Shown here piece after piece: positions 59,186-64,000 of a stretch of DNA of 64,000 nt (position 1 is the stretch's first letter; every line of letters begins with the position of its first letter). Under the pieces are notes generated by a model. That model made no database searches. It worked only from the letters and a program-made list of their open reading frames with translations, and was not told the origin of the DNA. Both the position numbers and the translations under genes were made by a program. This DNA comes from Andalucia godoyi (taxonomy: Eukaryota > Discoba > Jakobea > Jakobida > Andaluciidae). The DNA lies in NCBI GenBank assembly GCA_009859145.1, contig VRVR01000042.1:1-64000 (forward strand), written 5' to 3'.

Positions 59186-60616
59186 ATGGCAGCGGCTGAT
59201 GTGGACCCCAATCTGATGGAAGACACGAAGCCTGTGAATCCGCTTGATGAGGATGACATTGCGCTTCTGAAACACTATGGCCAAGGCCCGTACGGTATGA
59301 AGTGCAAGTCGATCGAGTCAGAGCTGTCGAAAAAAGTGAAGCATATCGGCGAGCTTATGGGAATCAAAGAGTCTGATACGGGACTCGCTCCGTTTTCACA
59401 GTGGGATCTGTCAGACGATCGTCGGTTGATGCAGGAAGAGCAACCTTTGCAGGTTGCGCGATGCACCAAGATTATCCATCCGCCATCATCGGCCACCACA
59501 GCGTCAACAGCAGCAGGTGCTGGCACGTCCACCTCTACCGGTGCGGCCTCTGCAAGTGCAAATGCCTCGGGCGCGAGTAGAAACGCAGCAAGTGGTGCTG
59601 TTCGAGATGGAAGCAGCATTTCGTTGAACAACGAGGATACGAAGTATTTGATCAACATCAAGCAGATGGCCAAGTTTGTTGTGGCGCTCTCTGAAAAGCT
59701 CGCGCCGACGGATGTGGAAGAAGGAATGCGCGTGGGCGTGGACCGTGGAAAGTATCAGATCCAGCTTCCTTTACCACCACGCATTGATCCGACGGTGACG
59801 ATGATGACTGTGGAGGAGAAGCCGGATGTGACGTACAACGATGTTGGAGGAGCGAAAGACCAGATTGAAAAGTTGCGAGAAGTCGTGGAGCTTCCTCTGC
59901 TTCATCCAGAGCGATTCGTAGAGCTTGGAATCGATCCACCAAAGGGCGTGTTGCTCTATGGGCCGCCAGGAACTGGAAAGACGTTGCTTGCAAGAGCTGT
60001 TGCAAACAGGACAGACGCGACGTTTATCAGGGTGATCGGTTCCGAACTGGTGCAAAAGTATGTCGGAGAGGGTGCGAGAATGGTGCGCGAGTTGTTCCAA
60101 ATGGCTCGGCAGAGAAAAGCGGCGGTCATCTTTTTCGATGAAGTGGATGCGATTGGTGGCACGCGTTTCGATGACGGTGCTGGAGGAGATAACGAAGTCC
60201 AGAGGACCATGTTGGAGATCATCAACCAGCTTGACGGCTTCGATGCACGAGGAAATATCAAGGTGCTGATGGCGACGAATCGGCCGGATACTCTTGATCC
60301 CGCATTGCTCCGACCGGGTCGATTGGACAGAAAGATTGAAGTGGGTCTGCCTGATCTTGAGGGGCGGTCCAGAATTTTCGCAATCCATGCAAAAACAATG
60401 AACTGTGAACGCGGCATCCGTTTCGAGCTGCTTGCTCGTTTGTGTCCCAATTGCACTGGAGCCGATATCCGGTCCGTGTGCACGGAAGCCGGCATGTTTG
60501 CCATCCGTGCGAGACGAAAGGTTGTCACCGAGCGCGACTTTCTGGACTCGGTCCAAAAGGTCATCAAGGGATACCAAAAGTTCTCTGCCACTCCAAAGTA
60601 CATGGTCTACAACTAA
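59186..60616 (+). CDS. PSMC2: 26S proteasome regulatory ATPase Rpt1 (PSMC2)
   Basis: 476 residues from ATG 59186; the upstream GTG-initiated extension of 12 codons is not needed. The N-terminal coiled-coil segment begins [19 protein letters not shown], characteristic of Rpt1. AAA motifs are Walker A GPPGTGKT (about 259-266), Walker [12 protein letters not shown] (about 315-324), the arginine-finger region [21 protein letters not shown] and [18 protein letters not shown]. The end [10 protein letters not shown] matches Rpt1. Rpt1 is one of six ATPases that unfold substrates at the proteasome gate. An Ala/Ser/Thr-rich insertion (about 108-147) is absent from typical Rpt1. Confidence 0.96.
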   Translation: MAAADVDPNLMEDTKPVNPLDEDDIALLKHYGQGPYGMKCKSIESELSKKVKHIGELMGIKESDTGLAPFSQWDLSDDRRLMQEEQPLQVARCTKIIHPPSSATTASTAAGAGTSTSTGAASASANASGASRNAASGAVRDGSSISLNNEDTKYLINIKQMAKFVVALSEKLAPTDVEEGMRVGVDRGKYQIQLPLPPRIDPTVTMMTVEEKPDVTYNDVGGAKDQIEKLREVVELPLLHPERFVELGIDPPKGVLLYGPPGTGKTLLARAVANRTDATFIRVIGSELVQKYVGEGARMVRELFQMARQRKAAVIFFDEVDAIGGTRFDDGAGGDNEVQRTMLEIINQLDGFDARGNIKVLMATNRPDTLDPALLRPGRLDRKIEVGLPDLEGRSRIFAIHAKTMNCERGIRFELLARLCPNCTGADIRSVCTEAGMFAIRARRKVVTERDFLDSVQKVIKGYQKFSATPKYMVYN

Positions 60617-60779
60617 CAGACCCCCCCTCCTCTCCTCTCGTCTGCTCTCCTGCCTTGCCCTGTTTTCTAGTCGTTGACATATATTGTGGTAAAAGCACGC
60701 CAGCATTAAATAATATTTACAATACAAACCATATCCATCAGAGGTAGAAGAAAGAAAAAGGACGGGGAGAGCCGTGACA

Positions 60780-61673
60780 TCATCTAGAAGACACGGTATC
60801 TCGGGACCTTCTCGATAGGCTCGCCGGTCGCCCACGCTCTGTCAGCGATCCGTCTTCCGCACCGTCCAGCTCGCCAGACTCTCCGTTCTTGTTCTTCTTG
60901 CGCTCATGGTTCGCAAGGAACTTGTCCGTGCGAGCCTTTTCTATATTCTGTGCCTGCTCAAGGCCCTTCCGGACGTTTGCGTACCGCAGCGCAATTCTCT
61001 TCATGTCCGCATCTCGCAGCTTGTACTGCTCTGCGCGACCGGCCTCGATGCGCTGCATCAGAACCTTGAGCTCCTGCTGCTGCCTCAGAATAAGCCGTTG
61101 CTCTCTCAGCACAAACGCTTTATCCTGGATATCCTGCCACTTTCCAAGCTCTTTTTTCTCCATCCGGTCTGCCTTGCCCTTCATCTTGGTCGCCTCCTCG
61201 TACTTCTCCTGCTTTGCAAGCGTCCGTTCAATCGCCCGGAGGTTCAAAAGCTGTTTGGAAAACTTGGGCTTTGCTGTCGCTGCTGCTTGGATCTCTTCAT
61301 GAAACTGCCGAAACTCCATCAAATGACGCTCCTTCATCGCGCTCTCAAGCTCCGAAGCATGCGACTCGTATTCCCCAAGTCGCTGGTCCCACATATCCCG
61401 AAACTGCTCAAACTCCTGAATATGCGCCTCATCGACTCCCCGGCGCTCCGCTGCCTGCCGCTGTCGAATCGAGTGCAACACTTCGCGTTCCTCCGCAACT
61501 TTCAGCTTCTCAAGAACAGTCTTTGCAAGCGACGCCTCTTCATACTGCGAATCCAAAACACACTTGGACCGGTACTCTTGAAGCAGCGAGATGTACTCGG
61601 AATAAGGTATCGACGACGGATCCCGCGTCGACGCCAGCTCGTCAATGATCCGCTGCACAAGCGAATCGGCCAT
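60780..61673 (-). CDS. conserved-looking coiled-coil protein, 297 aa
   Basis: A complete frame from an ATG. Nearly the whole protein is charged alpha helix with coiled-coil spacing. Notable pieces are YSEYISLLQEYRSKCVLDSQYEEA, FSKQLLNLRAIERTLAKQEKYEEATKMKGKADRMEKKE (quoted in parts: LLNLRAIERTLAKQ and YEEATKMKGKAD) and ELKVLMQRIEAGRAEQYKLRD. Such arrangements recur in axonemal and flagellar accessory proteins of protists, which would suit a flagellate, but this is a weak inference. The last 45 residues are disordered. It converges on Rpt1 with 163 bp between. Confidence 0.72.
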   Translation of the reverse strand: MADSLVQRIIDELASTRDPSSIPYSEYISLLQEYRSKCVLDSQYEEASLAKTVLEKLKVAEEREVLHSIRQRQAAERRGVDEAHIQEFEQFRDMWDQRLGEYESHASELESAMKERHLMEFRQFHEEIQAAATAKPKFSKQLLNLRAIERTLAKQEKYEEATKMKGKADRMEKKELGKWQDIQDKAFVLREQRLILRQQQELKVLMQRIEAGRAEQYKLRDADMKRIALRYANVRKGLEQAQNIEKARTDKFLANHERKKNKNGESGELDGAEDGSLTERGRPASLSRRSRDTVSSR

Positions 61674-61880
61674 TTCCTGTTGCTTAAGAGAAAGAAGACG
61701 GAGGACAGGAAGAAGTGGCGAGCGAAAATATTATTATTATTATTGTTACTATTACGCGCAGTAAGCAGTAGCGACAATGGTCGGTAGCTATATAATAATA
61801 AAAATAATAATAATGGTATTTCGTAACGCTGTAAAAAACAAAACGATCATCCATCTAGGTTTTTCTATCCAACGGTTGAG

Positions 61881-62270
61881 GACCGTTTTGTGTATGAGCA
61901 TCAAACAACATCATATCGGAAAAGGTTTCTTATGCCGCCGCCCCTGTGGAGACGCGAGATTCCTACCGTAGTCCAGCCCAGACATTTTATTTTCTGTCTG
62001 TGTTTTTTTCATCATTGAACTCTCAAGCAGCACCTTTCATCAGAGACAAAACATCGCATGGCTCCAAAGAGGGATCTTCCCAGCCAACTCACATCGGCCA
62101 TGCTCGAAGATGCTGAGACCCAAGAAACCTGTTGATTCCCCCGTCTCGTCGGAGGCGGAGAGCAACAAGAAGAAGCGATGACCCTTTTGATGCAGAGCAA
62201 TCTGTCTTCGGTGGCAGCTTACCCGATGATGATGATCAATAGTGATTCATGTTTTTGGCAAGTGGCTGGG
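61881..62270 (+). repeat. dispersed repeat, copy B
   Basis: Nearly identical to copy A (35702-36141) from GACCGTTTTGTGTATGAGC through ATGGCTCCAAAGAGGGATCT (ATG at 62058) to CGATGATGATGATCAATAG. It lacks the ~50-base block present in A. The 23-codon frame (62110-62181) of copy A is kept at the same length. Flanks differ from those of A. Confidence 0.75.
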
Positions 62271-62636
62271 ACTGCGGGTACGCTAGGCAGAGCATCGGGT
62301 GTTTGGAAATCTTTAGATGTATTGTATAATAATAATGATTATTATTTTTACAGTATGAAGAATCGTGTCTCAGAGGAAACCAGAAAAGGTGCTGTGATGT
62401 GCGTGCATGGGGAAACACTCGGGAGAAATTCGACGTGTGGGTTGGTTTTTCGGAGCGGTTGTTGCGCAAGGGCCGTTCTGCACGGTGCGCCGTCATTTGC
62501 ATCTCATGCTTGGTCGCAACAAGGCTCTGGGTGCACTCTGGGTGGTCGAGACGGGGGGATTTGTTTACAAACACGCTTCGTTACTGGTGTGCATCACTAC
62601 TACATCAACATCATCTAATGCATCAGAAACGCGCAA
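62271..62636. other. intergenic, no gene seen
   Basis: Region between repeat copy B and the secreted-protein stop. Overlapping frames here have no family features. Confidence 0.35.
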
Positions 62637-63203
62637 CTAGTTGCACAAGGTAGGCTTGGTGAAAAGCGCTGGGTCCGGGATCTGCGGCGCAAAGTCTGCA
62701 AAGTCAAACTGAATGGTGCGTTCGGTACTGACGATCGTCTCGCGGACAGGATAGCTTGTTCCCTGCAGAGTGTACAGTGTGAGAGCACTCTGTGTCAGCT
62801 CCCATACGTCGCACTTCCGTCCATTGATGTCGATGTTTCCACCAAAGGTTGAAAACGGCACCCATCCAAACAAGGATCCTGGCTTTCCAGTAATGTCGCG
62901 AATGTTGCAGCTCTCTGTCGTAACGTCCGCGATGTACTCCTTCATCAGATCGCCTCGAGAAAGATCCGTGCGGATCAGCGTCGTATGCTGAGCAGTGTCA
63001 TAGTAGAACCACACAAACGCAGGAATCGTGGAGCTCTGGGCGATCCGCGTGTAGAACTCCGCAGTGACATTCGGTTGTATCAGCGTAAACGTCACGGTGC
63101 TAGAAAAGTCACTCGGCATCCCGGGCGGCGTCGGCGAGCTCAGCACAGCGCATCCGTTCAGCAACACCACAGCAGCAACCAGTAAAACAATTCTCATCAT
63201 CAT
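62637..63203 (-). CDS. secreted protein of unknown function, 188 aa
   Basis: Starts at the triple Met (ATG 63203; alternatives 63200 or 63197); the frame runs 7 codons further but begins with TTG. A signal peptide (MMMRIVLLVAAVVLLNGCAV) fits a Sec signal or, by its terminal Cys, a lipid-anchored form. The mature part alternates strands, with conserved-looking pieces FTLIQPNVTAEFYTRI, FVWFYYDTAQHTTL, the Cys pair at TTESCNI and DINGRKCDVWEL, and a final Cys (PTLCN). It suggests a small disulphide-bonded beta-rich domain, somewhat like ependymin/LolA-type folds seen in protist secreted proteins. No enzyme motif. Confidence 0.72.
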   Translation of the reverse strand: MMMRIVLLVAAVVLLNGCAVLSSPTPPGMPSDFSSTVTFTLIQPNVTAEFYTRIAQSSTIPAFVWFYYDTAQHTTLIRTDLSRGDLMKEYIADVTTESCNIRDITGKPGSLFGWVPFSTFGGNIDINGRKCDVWELTQSALTLYTLQGTSYPVRETIVSTERTIQFDFADFAPQIPDPALFTKPTLCN

Positions 63204-63669
63204 CGACAATACAGGTGATAACAATTCCTTGTTTTTTTTAATTTTTTCTTCCTTCTTAATGAATCAAGTAATCATTTGTGCTGCTGCTGATTATGAAAGA
63301 AATAATGAAGCACTCGAGTGCCGGAGCCGGAGGAGCTGGCAGGGCCCAAAGCCAGCAACTCCTTCTGAGGGGAGGGTCTTGACCGGGCGACAAGCAGGCG
63401 AGCGTTGACATCCATCGCTTTGCATGTATAAGCAAAGCCCCATTGCATCTCCTTTTCTCAATTGTTCCCAACTGGCTGTCCATGTAAACGACGTTCTACT
63501 CTACTTTACCCACTCACCCAGAAATTTAAAGGTAGTGCTATTATGTTCGCCTTTTTGCATTCACGCCAGTCTACCGTCATTCATTTGGGGTTTTTTGTTT
63601 CACCCCAACAAGAATGATCCTGGAATCTGACGACAGACTCGCATCGAAAACTGGCCCCCCAGCGGTTAA
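63204..63669. other. flank between the secreted-protein gene and the Fanzor-like relic
   Basis: 466 bases. No RuvC-I, start codon or other domain of the nuclease was found here, so the relic is 5'-truncated or its upstream parts are eroded. Confidence 0.4.
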
Positions 63670-64000
63670 CGTAAGCAGCATGACTGCGTCCTGTTGCCAA
63701 AGTTTGAGACATCTAGAATGGTCTTGAAAGAAGGACGGCAAATCAACAACAAGACGGCTCGTCAGATGGTGGTGACGTTGAGGGGGGGTGGTGGGTCACT
63801 TCCAATTCCGAAAAAAAGCCTGTTTCATAAGGCGACGGAATACGCGAGCCGCGAGATCCACGTTGTGAGCGAGGAGTACAACTCCAGAACATGTCGTTTT
63901 GGTGGCGCTATTCGTGAGCGGCTAGGCGGAAAACAAAGTGCTCCGATGCCCGGCATGTCCGGCCCGTCTGGATCGAGATTGAAAGGATGCGCGCAAAAAG
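63670..64000 (+). pseudogene. relic of a Fanzor/TnpB-type RNA-guided nuclease C-terminus (runs off right edge)
   Basis: The open frame from 63670 (TAA at 63667-63669) reads LPKFETSRMV, then a helix with ATEYASREIHVVSEEYNSRTC. This matches the segment before and including the first zinc-ribbon Cys of TnpB and Fanzor (LPxF, HKAxEY, VxEExTSKTC). The next Cys is a Gly here: GGT at 63901 where TGT is expected. About 40 bases later the match continues in another frame, giving VLRCPAC (63938-63958) and LDRD (63968-63979), followed by a TGA (63980). So the remnant has a lost Cys, a frameshift and an in-frame stop. An ATG at 63718 is not a convincing start. Nuclease activity is not expected. Confidence 0.62.

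Noticed and set aside
1-64000. CRISPR arrays, rRNA genes, integrated viruses
   Set aside because: No direct-repeat/spacer pattern, no rRNA stretch and no capsid, polymerase or reverse-transcriptase motif were found on either strand.

Overview
This window reads as nuclear DNA of a free-living, probably flagellated, unicellular eukaryote with a compact, intron-poor genome. The evidence is 26S proteasome, mRNA 3'-end, deacetylase, Golgi and mitochondrial respiratory assembly genes, a tRNA with a canonical eukaryotic intron, a NEK kinase and a probable ciliary gene. Most genes are single long ORFs on either strand, separated by short AT-rich spacers; the ORFs are moderately GC-rich. I cannot name the species. 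One gene (MESH1-like, about 41 kb) needs a 92-nt GT-AG intron, so spliceosomal introns exist but are rare. No rRNA, CRISPR array or intact mobile element was seen.

Layout. 0-2 kb: the start of a membrane protein (minus) and a relic of a P-type H+-ATPase C-terminus. 2-8 kb: NEK kinase (minus), SPRTN-like protease (plus) overlapping tail-to-tail with an ankyrin membrane protein (minus), an unknown gene. 8-14 kb: class II HDAC, DDX49/Dbp8 helicase, an unknown acidic-tailed protein. 14-22 kb: hemerythrin, a 57-residue membrane protein, a USP20/33-like deubiquitinase, a large disordered two-TM protein. 22-31 kb: a CxxC protein, peptidase E, CPSF160, a degraded Fanzor/TnpB-type zinc-ribbon relic, a 2H phosphoesterase overlapping a truncated Elongin C-like ORF. 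31-42 kb: an unknown gene, a GT13-like protein with an MGAT5-type Cys-rich tail, two copies of a dispersed repeat, a coiled-coil gene, a low-complexity protein, intron-containing tRNA-Ser(CGA), the MESH1-like hydrolase. 42-50 kb: hormone-sensitive lipase, an unknown gene, an EEF1AKMT4-like methyltransferase, COX16, TMEM115. 50-64 kb: a CFAP69-like protein, BAR protein, half-size ABCA transporter, proteasome Rpt1, a coiled-coil protein, a third copy of the repeat, a secreted protein, and a second, better-preserved Fanzor-like relic running off the right edge.

The genes are unrelated housekeeping functions rather than an operon or pathway cluster. The signals that ordinary annotation does not explain are: two decayed eukaryotic TnpB-like (Fanzor) C-termini about 34 kb apart; a glycosyltransferase fusion whose metal-binding motif looks altered; a three-copy dispersed repeat with a conserved start-codon segment; convergent genes whose coding ends overlap; and many frame-neutral hexanucleotide repeats inside coding sequence that produce dipeptide runs.
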